Of a stretch of 64,000 nt of DNA, positions 1 through 8,870 are shown piece by piece. Source of the stretch: Lacinutrix algicola (GTDB taxonomy: Bacteria > Bacteroidota > Bacteroidia > Flavobacteriales > Flavobacteriaceae); contig NZ_LIQH01000020.1 in assembly GCF_001418085.1 (NCBI RefSeq), positions 1 through 64,000 of the forward strand, read 5' to 3'. The position numbers were made by a program, and so were the translations under genes. How positions within the stretch are numbered: the first letter of the stretch is position 1; each line of letters begins with the position of its first letter. Below the pieces are notes generated by a model. The model was not told where the DNA came from, searched no databases, and worked only from the letters and a program-made list of their open reading frames with translations.

Positions 1-13
1 TATGTTTTGGAAA

Positions 14-532
14 CTATGCTTTAGTTTCCTTAGTACAACAAGCTTTTTTACAATCTTTAGCACAGGCTGCTTTTTCGTCTTCTGTTTTGTTTTTACAGCA
101 GTCTTTTTTGCAGTCTGCAGTACATGCTTTTTTCTCTTCTTTAGAAAAAGATTCAACAGTATTCATGTCTTTTACCTTGTAAGTGTCAGATACGCTAGTA
201 ACTGTATTTTCTAAGCTTACAGGAGTTACTTTAGCTTCGTCGTATTCTACCATAGCTAACTCTCTTTCAAAATCTACAGTTGCAGATTTTACACCTTCCA
301 TTTTGGCCATCTTTTTCTCGATAGTTTTTGCACATCCCATTGCGCAAGTCATACCTTCAATTTTAAATTCTGCTTTAGCATAAGTAGCATTTGGATCTAA
401 TTCAGCCTTTACTACTTTAACTTCTGTTTCGGCAGTTTCAACTGTTTTAACTTCTGGTTGAGCTTCGTTTTTACAACTAAATGCTGCAACTGTAATAATA
501 GCAATTGCTAATATGTTTTTTAATTTTTTCAT
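14..532 (-). CDS. Heavy-metal-associated (HMA) domain lipoprotein with Cys-rich tail
   Basis: Predicted lipoprotein of 172 aa: a hydrophobic signal ends in a lipobox with Cys20, so it should be anchored in an envelope membrane. An HMA fold follows at about residues 52-122, with metal motif GMTCAMGC. The two Cys (63 and 67) are separated by three residues, where classic HMA copper domains have CxxC. The last 40 residues hold two copies of an ACxxDCKKxCC-like block, giving a dense thiol cluster. Binding of a soft metal such as copper is inferred from the family; no efflux ATPase or regulator is adjacent. A minus-strand -7-like TAATTTTG lies at 645-652. The gene stands alone, divergent from the exporter at 718. 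Confidence 0.8.
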   Translation of the reverse strand: MKKLKNILAIAIITVAAFSCKNEAQPEVKTVETAETEVKVVKAELDPNATYAKAEFKIEGMTCAMGCAKTIEKKMAKMEGVKSATVDFERELAMVEYDEAKVTPVSLENTVTSVSDTYKVKDMNTVESFSKEEKKACTADCKKDCCKNKTEDEKAACAKDCKKACCTKETKA

Positions 533-717
533 GAGTTTGTTTTTTTAATTTTTACATGTTATTCACTATTAATAATTCCTTTAAGAATAGAATTTTAACA
601 GCTCGTTTCATGAGTATCGATTTTTGTTATTCTGTTATCAATTACAAAATTAACAATTATATCTGTTTATTGCGTTAAAAATTAGATTTTTGCATAGTTA
701 ATCAACGCCTTATTTAT

Positions 718-1587
718 ATGAAACTATCGAAATGGACTTACCTTGTTACATTGTCTGTTATTTGGGGAACAAGTTTTATTCTTATAAAAAAAGCGTTAAT
801 AGGTTTAGATCCTTATCAATTAGGAGCTTTAAGAACAGTTTTAACAGGTTTGTTTTTATTTATTGTAGGTTTTAAAACCATAAAGACCATAAAAAAAGCA
901 GACTGGAAATGGATAGTAATTTCGGGTTTCTTAGGTTCTTTTATTCCTGCTTTCTTTTTTGCAATTGCCGAAACCGAAATAGATAGCGCTGTTGTTTCCG
1001 TATTAAATTCTTTAGTACCATTAAATACTATTTTAATGGGAATGGCTGTTTTTAAAATTACCTCTACAAAACGACAGGTATTGGGCGTTATAATTGGTTT
1101 TATTGGTACGGCTTTGTTAATATTAAAAGGTGCCGAATTAAATCCACATCAAAATTATTTGTTTGCAGGATTTATAATTGCTTCTACATTAATGTATGCA
1201 GCTAACGTAAATATTATAAAACGTTATTTACAAGATGTAAAGCCATTAACCATTGCTGTTGGAAATTATGTGCCTATTGTAATTCCTGGACTTGTAGTTT
1301 TGTTTTTTACAGGATTCTTTTCTACTGAGGAGTTTAGTAAACCGGAATTTAAAATGTCTATAGTATACGTTTCTATTTTGTCTTTATTTGGCACCGCTAT
1401 TGCTAAGGTGTTATTTTTTAAACTTGTTCAAATGTCTACGCCTGTATTTGCATCTTCAGTAACTTATATAATGCCAATTGTAGCTTTAACTTGGGGATTA
1501 CTAGATGGAGAATCTTTTAGCACTTTGCAAATTATAGCTTCTGCTATAGTTTTAATTGGTGTGTATTTAGCAAATAAAAAGAAGTAA
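718..1587 (+). CDS. EamA/DMT-family transporter
   Basis: 289 aa with about ten hydrophobic segments arranged as two EamA repeats (roughly residues 5-140 and 150-286). The N-terminal repeat shows the usual WGTSFILIKKAL start and a GLDPYQLGALR segment after the first helix. The family comprises inner-membrane drug/metabolite transporters exporting amino acids, nucleotides or other small metabolites. The substrate here cannot be told from sequence. The gene is transcribed alone and shares a bidirectional terminator with the protease operon on the other strand. Family assignment is firm, specificity unknown. Confidence 0.9.
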   Translation: MKLSKWTYLVTLSVIWGTSFILIKKALIGLDPYQLGALRTVLTGLFLFIVGFKTIKTIKKADWKWIVISGFLGSFIPAFFFAIAETEIDSAVVSVLNSLVPLNTILMGMAVFKITSTKRQVLGVIIGFIGTALLILKGAELNPHQNYLFAGFIIASTLMYAANVNIIKRYLQDVKPLTIAVGNYVPIVIPGLVVLFFTGFFSTEEFSKPEFKMSIVYVSILSLFGTAIAKVLFFKLVQMSTPVFASSVTYIMPIVALTWGLLDGESFSTLQIIASAIVLIGVYLANKKK

Positions 1588-1611
1588 TAAATTAAATCGA
1601 AATATTAAGCA

Positions 1612-1647
1612 AAAAAAATCTGAAGCCTTTCGACTTCAGATTTTAGT
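1612..1647. terminator. Bidirectional intrinsic terminator between DMT gene and M16 operon
   Basis: A 7-bp stem TCTGAAG/CTTCAGA (1619-1625 and 1634-1640) with an 8-nt loop is flanked by A8 on the left and a T-rich run on the right. It can therefore end both the plus-strand exporter transcript and the minus-strand protease transcript. Confidence 0.75.
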
Positions 1648-1670
1648 AAATATATTAAATAGCTTTTTGC

Positions 1671-3758
1671 TTATTCAAAGTCAGCAGTTGTTAAAGGCTC
1701 GTTTACCTTAATTGCTGTTACTTTAAGCTCTACATTTTGTCCTCCCATTGGTACAGAAGTTACGTGTGGAAATTTAATACCACTTACTTCTTTATAATCA
1801 CCAAAAGTTCTTTCTTGAGTAATTTCTTGTCCTCCTGGACCTTTTCCTTTAGAAACACTTTTTATTTTTAAACCAGAAGTTACATCGTAATAATTTTTAG
1901 TAGATTCTCCATCTTTATCTTCAATTACTAAAACATAAGCATCGTTACCATCTACAGTTTCAATTGAATCTAAAGATACTTTTAATGAAGAATTAGTCAT
2001 TAAACCTAATTCGTCAAATAATGCTGTTTTAGCTTTAGATTTAGCGATAGCGTCAGCAGGCATAGGTTGTTTGTTACCCATTTGTGCCATGTAACCAGTT
2101 TCACCATTAAAAGCTTGTTTAAAAACAGATCCCATTCCTATAATACTAACATCTGTAGACATAAGGTTTGGACTTTTTTGCTTAAGAGTCATTGCCATAT
2201 TTTGTCCTTGAAAAGAAGCACTCATTTCTTGAACTAAAGTAGTTACATTTTGTAATGTAGTTTCACCGCCAATAGCTTTTATATAACCGTCTACTACAGT
2301 TTGAGCTGTTATTCCTGCAGGAATAGGCTTAGAGAAGACTGGCTTTGATACAGAGTTTGCAAAAGCATCAAAATATTTAACAGGAATTCCTGTTTTTTCT
2401 AAATTAGAAACTACTTCACTACCTTTCCCTACTACTATTACTCTTGCATTTTGCTCAGTAAAGTATTTGTTTGCAACACGTTGTACATCATCTGCTGTTA
2501 CCGCATTGATTTTTGTTAAGTACGTTTTGTAAAAATCACTAGGTAAATTATTTAACTTAATGTTTAAAGCATATCTCGCAATTGTAGAAGGCTGCTCTAA
2601 AGCCAATACAAAATCACCAACATATTTTGCTTTAGCATTTCTTAAATCTTCAGCAGAAACTTTTTCAGTTTTAATTCTTTTAATTTCTTTTAAAGATTCT
2701 ACAACAGCACTATCTGTAACTGCATTTCTAACTTGTGCTCCAGCTGTAAAACGGGCAGCTCCATAACGGTCTGTTCCAACACTAGAACGTGCACCATAAG
2801 TATAACCATGTACTTCACGTAAGTTCATGTTTAAGTAAGAGTTAAAACCACCACCTAAAATTTTGTTTGCAATTAAAACAGCATGATAATCAGGATCACC
2901 CATTTCTAATTTCACATTACTAGTTATAGATATGTTAGACTGTACAGCATTTGGCATGTCTACAAAGTTAATTTCTGTAGCGTTTACATTAATGTATGGT
3001 TGTGGAATGTTTTTAGTAACATCGATACCTTTATCCCATTTTTTGAAGAATTTTTTAACCTGCTTTTCTACTGTTCTAAAATCTACATCACCAACAATTA
3101 CTAAATATGCGTTGTTAGGGTTGAAGTTTTCTTGATAGAAAGCACGAACATTATCTAATGTGATATTGTTTAAAGACTCTTCTGTAATAAACTCACCATA
3201 AGGATGTTTTTTACCAAAAGATAGAGCATCACCTACACGAGAAGCTACTGCATCTACACTTTTTGCACTAGATTTTAAGCCTTCGATAGCTTTTTCTTTT
3301 TCTTTTTGAAACTCTTCTTCAGTTAATAAAGGATTCATTGTAGCATCTGTCATTAATTCTAATATTCTTTCAGAATATTTTGTTAATGAGCTACCAAATG
3401 CACTACTAGATCCAAAGCTTAAACTTGCTCCAAGAAAATCTATCTCTTCATTAAATTGATCTTTTGTAATAGAAGTTGTTCCGTTACCTAGCATAGATCC
3501 AAGTATACCAGAAACACCTGCTATTTCACCTTCAACTTTTGGTTGGTTATCTATTCTTAAAGAATAAGATACTCTTGGTAATTTGTGGTTTTCTACTACT
3601 AATACTTTAAGTCCGTTTTTAAGTTCAAATTCTCCCGGAACTTCCAATGTAATTGTTGGAGCTGGACCTGGTTTTGGTTGCACAGATCTATCTATTTGAG
3701 CAGTAGCCGAAAAGGATAGTAAAAACAGTGCTATAATTGCTGTTATTTTTGTTTTCAT
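1671..3758 (-). CDS. M16-family peptidase-like subunit without zinc motif, plus C-terminal lipoprotein-carrier-like domain
   Basis: The chosen start at 3758 begins MKTKITAI and gives a clean signal peptide ending in TATAQ-like residues; the longer ATG at 3788 adds ten polar residues in front and is less likely. Two M16 domains cover about residues 35-460. The HxxEH zinc motif is absent (the region reads GILGSMLGNGT), but the substrate-binding GYTYGARS motif of non-catalytic M16B subunits is present. The last 215 residues or so form an extra domain resembling the LolA/outer-membrane lipoprotein-sorting fold. The zinc-bearing partner lies just upstream (3871-5193), so the two probably form a periplasmic heterodimer. 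The C-terminal fusion is common in Bacteroidota. Confidence 0.88.
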   Translation of the reverse strand: MKTKITAIIALFLLSFSATAQIDRSVQPKPGPAPTITLEVPGEFELKNGLKVLVVENHKLPRVSYSLRIDNQPKVEGEIAGVSGILGSMLGNGTTSITKDQFNEEIDFLGASLSFGSSSAFGSSLTKYSERILELMTDATMNPLLTEEEFQKEKEKAIEGLKSSAKSVDAVASRVGDALSFGKKHPYGEFITEESLNNITLDNVRAFYQENFNPNNAYLVIVGDVDFRTVEKQVKKFFKKWDKGIDVTKNIPQPYINVNATEINFVDMPNAVQSNISITSNVKLEMGDPDYHAVLIANKILGGGFNSYLNMNLREVHGYTYGARSSVGTDRYGAARFTAGAQVRNAVTDSAVVESLKEIKRIKTEKVSAEDLRNAKAKYVGDFVLALEQPSTIARYALNIKLNNLPSDFYKTYLTKINAVTADDVQRVANKYFTEQNARVIVVGKGSEVVSNLEKTGIPVKYFDAFANSVSKPVFSKPIPAGITAQTVVDGYIKAIGGETTLQNVTTLVQEMSASFQGQNMAMTLKQKSPNLMSTDVSIIGMGSVFKQAFNGETGYMAQMGNKQPMPADAIAKSKAKTALFDELGLMTNSSLKVSLDSIETVDGNDAYVLVIEDKDGESTKNYYDVTSGLKIKSVSKGKGPGGQEITQERTFGDYKEVSGIKFPHVTSVPMGGQNVELKVTAIKVNEPLTTADFE

Positions 3759-3870
3759 TTGTCTTATTTGTTTTTTATAATTTGTCAAATGGTGTTTTTA
3801 GTTTTTAAAATTCTTATTAAACAGTATTTTAAATTGAGAACAATCATTTGTCTTGTTATTTTCTAAGATA

Positions 3871-5193
3871 TTATTCTTCTTCTTTAGCTACTGGTAAATA
3901 TTCTAAAACCACACGTTGATTTGGATTTAAATATTTTTTAGCAACCGCTTGTATTTCTTCTCTAGTAATAGATCTGTAGATATTAATTTCGTTATTAATT
4001 AAATTAACATCATCAAATAACATGTAATAACGTGCTAAAGAATTTGCAATACCAGAAACGCTAGAATTAGAGCTAACAAAATCATTTTCAAATTGGTTTT
4101 GAAGTTTTTGATAATCTCTTTCAGACATTAATTCGTTTTGCACTTTTACTAATTCTTCGTCTATTTCAGCTAATAAGCTTTCTAAAGAATTATCTCCTAA
4201 AGGTAAACCGTATAAAATGTACGTTCCGTAATCTTCTTGACTTTGGTTAAAAGCACCAACTTGAAGTGCCATTTTCTTATCGTCAACAAGTTTTTTGTAT
4301 AATTTTGAAGTTTTACCTGAACTTAAATAGCTAGATAACATATCTAAAACATAAGCATCTCTCTCTGTCATTGCAGGAGTTCTATATGCAGCCATAATTG
4401 CAGGAATCTGGATATTAGAATCGTAAGCTTTAGCTTTAATAGTTTCTGTAATTGGATCTTCTTTTGGGAAGTTTCTAACAATATCTTCACCTCTTGGAAT
4501 AGGTCCAAAATAATCTTCAATCATTTTTTTAGTTGCAGGAACATCTATATCTCCAGCAACAACTAAAACAGCATTGTTTGGTACATAGAACTTTTTGTTA
4601 AAAGCTTGAAACTCTTCTAAAGAAGCAGCGTCTAAGTGTGCCATTTTACCAATTGTTGTTCCTTTATATGGATGTTTTTTAAAGATATTAAGTTTAATTT
4701 CTTCAATAAATTTACCATAAGGCGCATTATCAACACGTAAACGTTTCTCTTCTTTTACAACTTCGTTTTGTGTGTCTACACCAATTTGATTAATAATTGG
4801 GTGCATTAAACGTTCAGATTCCATCCATAAACCTAATTCAAGACTGTTAGATGGGAATACTTCGTAGTAATACGTTCTGTCGTCTGTAGTGTTGGCGTTA
4901 TTACTTCCTCCATTAGAGGTTACAATTTTAAACCATTCACCACGCTCAATGTTTTCTGTACCTTCAAATAAAAGATGTTCAAAAAAGTGAGCCATACCTG
5001 TACGATCTGGTTGTTCGTCTTTAGCACCTACATGATACATTACAGAGGTTGTTACTACTGGAGCAGTGTTGTCTTGATGTAAAATAACGTGCATGCCGTT
5101 ACTTAAATCATACTCTTCAAACTTAACTTCTTGTGCATTAGCTGCAAATCCAGCCAAGAGCAAAGCTGCTAATGAGAATAAATTTTTTTTCAT
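3871..5193 (-). CDS. M16-family zinc peptidase, catalytic subunit
   Basis: 440 aa secreted protein: signal peptide MKKNLFSLAALLLAGFAANA, then an M16 peptidase core. The inverted zinc motif HFFEH is at residues 69-73, and the third ligand region NEVVKEEKR follows about 75 residues later. The second half is the usual inactive M16 repeat. Together with the downstream zinc-less subunit this matches the two-chain M16B arrangement, degrading peptides in the periplasm. The 82-112 nt gap to the next gene and shared strand suggest one transcript in which the catalytic subunit is read first. Substrate is unknown. Confidence 0.93.
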   Translation of the reverse strand: MKKNLFSLAALLLAGFAANAQEVKFEEYDLSNGMHVILHQDNTAPVVTTSVMYHVGAKDEQPDRTGMAHFFEHLLFEGTENIERGEWFKIVTSNGGSNNANTTDDRTYYYEVFPSNSLELGLWMESERLMHPIINQIGVDTQNEVVKEEKRLRVDNAPYGKFIEEIKLNIFKKHPYKGTTIGKMAHLDAASLEEFQAFNKKFYVPNNAVLVVAGDIDVPATKKMIEDYFGPIPRGEDIVRNFPKEDPITETIKAKAYDSNIQIPAIMAAYRTPAMTERDAYVLDMLSSYLSSGKTSKLYKKLVDDKKMALQVGAFNQSQEDYGTYILYGLPLGDNSLESLLAEIDEELVKVQNELMSERDYQKLQNQFENDFVSSNSSVSGIANSLARYYMLFDDVNLINNEINIYRSITREEIQAVAKKYLNPNQRVVLEYLPVAKEEE

Positions 5194-5538
5194 TGTGTTG
5201 TGAGTTAATTAGTGTTAATTGAGGTATAAGTCTATAACTTATATGATTTGTTACAAATTCACAACAAATTTACTAATTGATGAACGGAATGTTTAATATA
5301 TGTTAAAAAAATTAACACTGAATAATCATTTTTTTGGATCTTTTTTATAAATTTAATAGGAAATACTATTTATTATTAGTGTTATAGATGCATTTTGGTG
5401 TTAAAAGCATATTTAAATTATTGCTTTATTGATAGTTCTTTAATGTGTGTTTTTGTTTGATTTTTTTTAAATTTTAAAGCTTCTTTGTAAAATGTTGACT
5501 TTTAATACTTAAAATATTAGTAATCATAGGTGAAAACG
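5194..5538. other. Intergenic stretch, no gene seen
   Basis: This very AT-rich spacer lies between the divergently transcribed M16 operon and rplU. No open frame with codon-like composition, no tRNA-like fold and no strong hairpin is visible. The only recognisable signal is the rplU promoter at its right edge. Confidence 0.6.
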
Positions 5539-5569
5539 TTTGCAAATTAATTTTTTAGAAGTATATTTG
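5539..5569 (+). promoter_or_regulatory. Bacteroidota-type promoter of rplU-rpmA
   Basis: TTTG at 5539-5542 and TATATTTG at 5562-5569 are separated by exactly 19 nt, a full match to the Bacteroidota consensus TTTG-N19-TAnnTTTG. The predicted transcription start is near 5576, giving a leader of about 55 nt before the rplU ATG. Confidence 0.85.
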
Positions 5570-5630
5570 CATCCGCTTTCTGAGAGGAAAGTAGATATTT
5601 TTAATAACAAATTAATAAAAACGTTACGCT

Positions 5631-6281
5631 ATGTACGCAATTGTAGAGATAGCAGGGCATCAATTTAAAGTTGAAAAAGACCAAAAAGTTTTTGTTAACC
5701 GTTTAGCATCAGAAGAAGGAGAGACTATGTCTTTCGATAATGTTCTTTTAATTGCAGATGGTGACAATGTTACTTTAGGCGCCCCAGCTATAGATGGAGC
5801 ACAAGTAAGTGTGAAAGTCTTAAAGCACCTTCAAGGTGATAAAGTTATTGTTTTCAAGAAGAAAAGAAGAAAAGGTTACCGTGTTAAAAACGGTCACAGA
5901 CAAGCCTTAACTGAAATCGTTATTGAGAGCATTGTAGCTTCAGGAGCTAAGCCAGCAAAAAAGGCTGCTCCAAAAAAAGAAACTAAGAAAGTAGAAGCGA
6001 AAGCTGCTGCTCCTAAGGCTTCAAAATCAACAGGAAAAGCTGATGATTTAAAGAAAGTTGAAGGTATTGGTCCAAAAATTGCTTCGACATTAGCTGAAGC
6101 AGGAATCTCAACTTTTGCTGAATTAGCAAAAACAGATGCGGCTAAAATTTCTGAAATCATCGCAGGTGTTCGTGGTAACCACGTAACTGATACTTGGCCA
6201 GCACAAGCTCAAATGGCTGCTGATGGTAAGTGGGATGAGTTGAAAGTATGGCAAGACGAATTAGATGGTGGTAAAGCTTAA
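5631..6281 (+). CDS. rplU: 50S ribosomal protein L21 with C-terminal helix-hairpin-helix extension
   Basis: Residues 1-103 are a complete L21: start MYAIVEIAGHQFKVEKDQ, basic KKKRRKGYRVKNGHRQ segment near residues 75-92. L21 in most bacteria ends there. This protein runs to 216 aa, through an Ala/Lys-rich linker (about 105-138) into a helix-hairpin-helix domain starting DDLKKVEGIGPKIASTL and ending in a Trp-containing segment. The KVEGIGPK signature is a nucleic-acid-binding HhH turn. Similar extended L21 proteins are known in flavobacteria, so this is not an assembly fusion. It is followed after 41 nt by rpmA, the conserved L21-L27 operon. Confidence 0.96.
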   Translation: MYAIVEIAGHQFKVEKDQKVFVNRLASEEGETMSFDNVLLIADGDNVTLGAPAIDGAQVSVKVLKHLQGDKVIVFKKKRRKGYRVKNGHRQALTEIVIESIVASGAKPAKKAAPKKETKKVEAKAAAPKASKSTGKADDLKKVEGIGPKIASTLAEAGISTFAELAKTDAAKISEIIAGVRGNHVTDTWPAQAQMAADGKWDELKVWQDELDGGKA

Positions 6282-6322
6282 TCGCTAACTACTTAATATT
6301 AACAAAATAAAACCTTAAGACA

Positions 6323-6583
6323 ATGGCTCATAAAAAAGGAGTTGGTAGTTCGAAGAATGGTAGAGAATCAGAATCAAAACGTTTAGGCGTTAAGATATTT
6401 GGTGGACAAGCTGCTATTGCTGGAAATATCATATTAAGACAAAGAGGTAATACGCATCACCCAGCTGAGAACGTATACCAAGGAAAAGATCATACTTTAC
6501 ATGCTAGAGTAGATGGTTTAGTAAAATTTACAAAGAAAAGAAACAATAGATCTTATGTATCTATTGAGCCTTTCGAAGCTTAG
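6323..6583 (+). CDS. rpmA: 50S ribosomal protein L27
   Basis: 86 aa, the normal length. It starts [18 protein letters not shown] and contains the invariant GVKIFGGQ and [13 protein letters not shown] segments. There is no Firmicutes-type N-terminal cleavage extension, so the N-terminal tail reaching the peptidyl-transferase centre is present from translation. It lies 41 nt after rplU and is followed by an intrinsic terminator. Confidence 0.98.
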   Translation: MAHKKGVGSSKNGRESESKRLGVKIFGGQAAIAGNIILRQRGNTHHPAENVYQGKDHTLHARVDGLVKFTKKRNNRSYVSIEPFEA

Positions 6584-6603
6584 TAGTTTTAAATCCTAAA
6601 ATA

Positions 6604-6640
6604 TAAAAAACGCCTTTCTTTTTAGAATGGCGTTTTTTTG
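6604..6640. terminator. Bidirectional intrinsic terminator after rpmA
   Basis: The AAAAAACGCC (6605-6614) and GGCGTTTTTT (6629-6638) arms form a GC-capped stem with a 14-nt loop. The A and T flanks let it work for rpmA and for the minus-strand gene ending at 6646. Confidence 0.8.
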
Positions 6641-6645
6641 TTTTA

Positions 6646-7110
6646 CTACTTTTTTAGAATATCATCAATAATCTTTAAGTGATGATTTGTATGTAAAACT
6701 AAAAAATGAGGCACTCTCTTCTTGTTAATGTGCCCGAATAGTGGATGCTTAAAATAAGCATTCTTGTTTAAATTATTTATACTACCTATATTAGTTTTAG
6801 CTTGATGTATTTGTTTGTTGAGGTCTTCTTTTAAAATAACTTCTGGCGGTTTTACGTGTTTTGGAGCTTTTGCTTTTCCTCTAGGAAAGAAGCCTAGTGT
6901 AAAGAATACTTTTCCTAATAAACTAAAGTTGTTTTTAAAGGTATCGGGATCTGAATTTTGAAGAGCAATAATTACATTATTAACTACCTTAAGACTATGG
7001 TCTATGTGCCAAGCAATATCACTTTTAGATACTTTAGGGTTTGAAAGGTTGTGGTTTTTTATATGAGATTCTAATGTATTAATTACAGAATTGATTTTAT
7101 CTAAAGACAT
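6646..7110 (-). CDS. DUF1569 / DinB-like four-helix protein
   Basis: 154 aa, mostly helical, with the histidine pattern of the DinB/YfiT-like superfamily: WHIDHSLKVV near residues 34-43 and a C-terminal block with HPLFGHINK and LHTNHHLKII. These histidines are the metal-site positions in DinB-like folds. The best family match by memory is DUF1569. DinB-like proteins are metal-dependent thiol-transferase-type enzymes, but the reaction for this branch is unknown. Single-gene unit facing rpmA. Confidence 0.72.
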   Translation of the reverse strand: MSLDKINSVINTLESHIKNHNLSNPKVSKSDIAWHIDHSLKVVNNVIIALQNSDPDTFKNNFSLLGKVFFTLGFFPRGKAKAPKHVKPPEVILKEDLNKQIHQAKTNIGSINNLNKNAYFKHPLFGHINKKRVPHFLVLHTNHHLKIIDDILKK

Positions 7111-7235
7111 GAAGTTGTTATTTGTTAAGGTGAAGGTAATTATTTAAAAGCTAAAATAAAGGAAGTGCATTTTAGTAACTGATAATAAAACTAAAAAGAT
7201 TGTCTCTAATTTCTCTTAGTAAAGATTTTAGATTA

Positions 7236-7310
7236 TTAGCCCGCAATAGCGATTGATGCGGCATCCTTTTTTGAGGTGCGAAAAAAAGATATAGCGGAAA
7301 GCGCGGTTGG
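7236..7310. repeat. Structured intergenic repeat element, copy 1
   Basis: Shares two blocks with the element at 40157-40267: GGCATCCTTTTTT (from 7259) and AAAAAAAGATATAGCGGAAAGC (7281-7302, with two to three differences in the other copy). Between them CTTTTTT and AAAAAAG can pair across a variable loop. On the minus strand it lies downstream of the ahcY stop, beyond that gene's terminator. Such elements recur between genes in flavobacterial genomes; I cannot confirm whether it corresponds to a named Rfam family. Confidence 0.55.
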
Positions 7311-7347
7311 TTTTGGTTTTTTTTGTCAAAAGCAAATTGCCTAAAAT

Positions 7348-7381
7348 AAAAAAATCCCAAACACGAATGCTTGGGATTTTC
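7348..7381. terminator. Intrinsic terminator after ahcY
   Basis: AAAATCCCAA and TTGGGATTTT arms surround a 10-nt loop (about 7351-7380), with A/T runs on both sides. It lies 40 nt downstream of the ahcY stop on the minus strand. Confidence 0.75.
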
Positions 7382-7419
7382 TATTTTAATATGATTCCTT
7401 TTTATAAAGGAATTTATTT

Positions 7420-8736
7420 TTAGTATCTGTAGTGTTCTGGTTTGTATGGACCTTCTACTGTTACACCAATGTATTCTGCTTGGTAAGGTGCTAATTCTGT
7501 AAGCTCTACTCCAATTTTAGCTAAGTGTAATTTTGCTACTTTCTCATCTAAATACTTTGGTAACATATACACATCGTTCTTATAATTTGCGCTGTTTTTC
7601 CAAAGTTCTATTTGTGCTAAAGTTTGGTTAGTAAATGAGTTACTCATTACAAAACTAGGGTGACCTGTTGCACAACCTAAGTTTACTAAACGTCCTTCGG
7701 CAAGTAAAATAATATCTTTTCCGTCAATAACGTATTTGTCTACTTGAGGTTTGATAGTGTCTTTAGTATGACCATGTTTCTCGTTTAACCATCCTACTTG
7801 GATTTCGTTATCAAAGTGACCAATGTTAGCAACAATTACTTTGTCTTTCATCGCTTCAAAGTGCTCAGCACGAACGATATCTTTATTTCCTGTAGTAGTA
7901 ATGATTATATCACTATTACCAACAACAGTTTCTAATTTCTTTACTTCAAAACCGTCCATTGCAGCTTGTAAAGCACAAATAGGATCAATTTCTGTCACGG
8001 TTACAATACTTCCTGCTCCTTTAAAAGAGGCAGCTGTACCTTTACCAACATCACCGTAACCACAAACAGTTACACGTTTTCCGGCTAACATAATATCTGT
8101 TGCACGACGTATAGCATCTACTGCAGATTCTTTACAACCATATTTGTTATCGAATTTAGATTTAGTAACCGAATCGTTAACGTTAATAGCAGGCATTGTT
8201 AATGTTCCGTTTTTAACACGTTCGTATAATCTGTGAACACCTGTTGTAGTTTCTTCAGATAATCCTTTAATTCCTGCTGATAATTCTGGGTATTTATCTA
8301 AAACCATGTTAGTTAAATCTCCACCATCATCAAGAATCATGTTTAATGGCTTTCTGTCTTCACCAAAAAATAAAGTTTGTTCTATACACCAATCAAATTC
8401 TTCTTCTGTCATGTCTTTCCATGCGTACACAGCGGTTCCAGCATCTGCAATTGCAGCAGCAGCTTGATCTTGTGTAGAGAAAATGTTACAAGAACTCCAT
8501 GTAACTTCTGCTCCTAAAGCTTGTAAAGTTTCAATTAAAACGGCAGTTTGAATAGTCATGTGTAAACATCCTGCAATACGTGCACCTTTTAATGGTTGCT
8601 CGTTTTTGTATTCTTCACGTAAACTCATTAAGCCCGGCATTTCAGCTTCAGCTAAATTAATTTCTTTTCTTCCCCAAGCCGCAAGCGACATATCTTTTAC
8701 CTTATTAGGTACGTAAGCAACTGTTTTATTACTCAT
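7420..8736 (-). CDS. ahcY: Adenosylhomocysteinase
   Basis: 438 aa, full length for the family. It hydrolyses S-adenosylhomocysteine to adenosine and homocysteine, recycling the product of SAM-dependent methylation in the cytoplasm. Visible signatures are the NAD-binding loop [19 protein letters not shown] (about residues 224-242), the [16 protein letters not shown] segment (about 185-200) with the catalytic Lys/Asp, and the C-terminal KPEHYRY tail that closes the cofactor site of the neighbouring subunit. Transcribed alone, divergent from the phosphopantetheinyl transferase. A minus-strand TATCTTTG -7 element at 8847-8840 fits its promoter. Confidence 0.98.
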   Translation of the reverse strand: MSNKTVAYVPNKVKDMSLAAWGRKEINLAEAEMPGLMSLREEYKNEQPLKGARIAGCLHMTIQTAVLIETLQALGAEVTWSSCNIFSTQDQAAAAIADAGTAVYAWKDMTEEEFDWCIEQTLFFGEDRKPLNMILDDGGDLTNMVLDKYPELSAGIKGLSEETTTGVHRLYERVKNGTLTMPAINVNDSVTKSKFDNKYGCKESAVDAIRRATDIMLAGKRVTVCGYGDVGKGTAASFKGAGSIVTVTEIDPICALQAAMDGFEVKKLETVVGNSDIIITTTGNKDIVRAEHFEAMKDKVIVANIGHFDNEIQVGWLNEKHGHTKDTIKPQVDKYVIDGKDIILLAEGRLVNLGCATGHPSFVMSNSFTNQTLAQIELWKNSANYKNDVYMLPKYLDEKVAKLHLAKIGVELTELAPYQAEYIGVTVEGPYKPEHYRY

Positions 8737-8839
8737 ATTTCTTTGTCTTAATTTTTTTATAAAATGAAACGCCTTTGGGATTTAGTACTTAAAATAGTTA
8801 AATTAGCCATTAAAAGTACCTAAGTCGCCTTAAGCGATG

Positions 8840-8847
8840 CAAAGATA
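8840..8847 (-). promoter_or_regulatory. -7 promoter element for ahcY
   Basis: On the minus strand this reads TATCTTTG, a full match to TAnnTTTG, about 95 nt upstream of the ahcY ATG. A convincing -33 TTTG at the expected spacing was not seen. Confidence 0.5.
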
Positions 8848-8870
8848 ATCAATAGAATTTAGAATATTAA

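Noticed and set aside
7172-7360. 62-aa minus-strand ORF between ahcY and the DinB-like gene
   Set aside because: It is the translation of the structured repeat element and adjacent terminator; no domain, and its protein-like look comes from the repeat.
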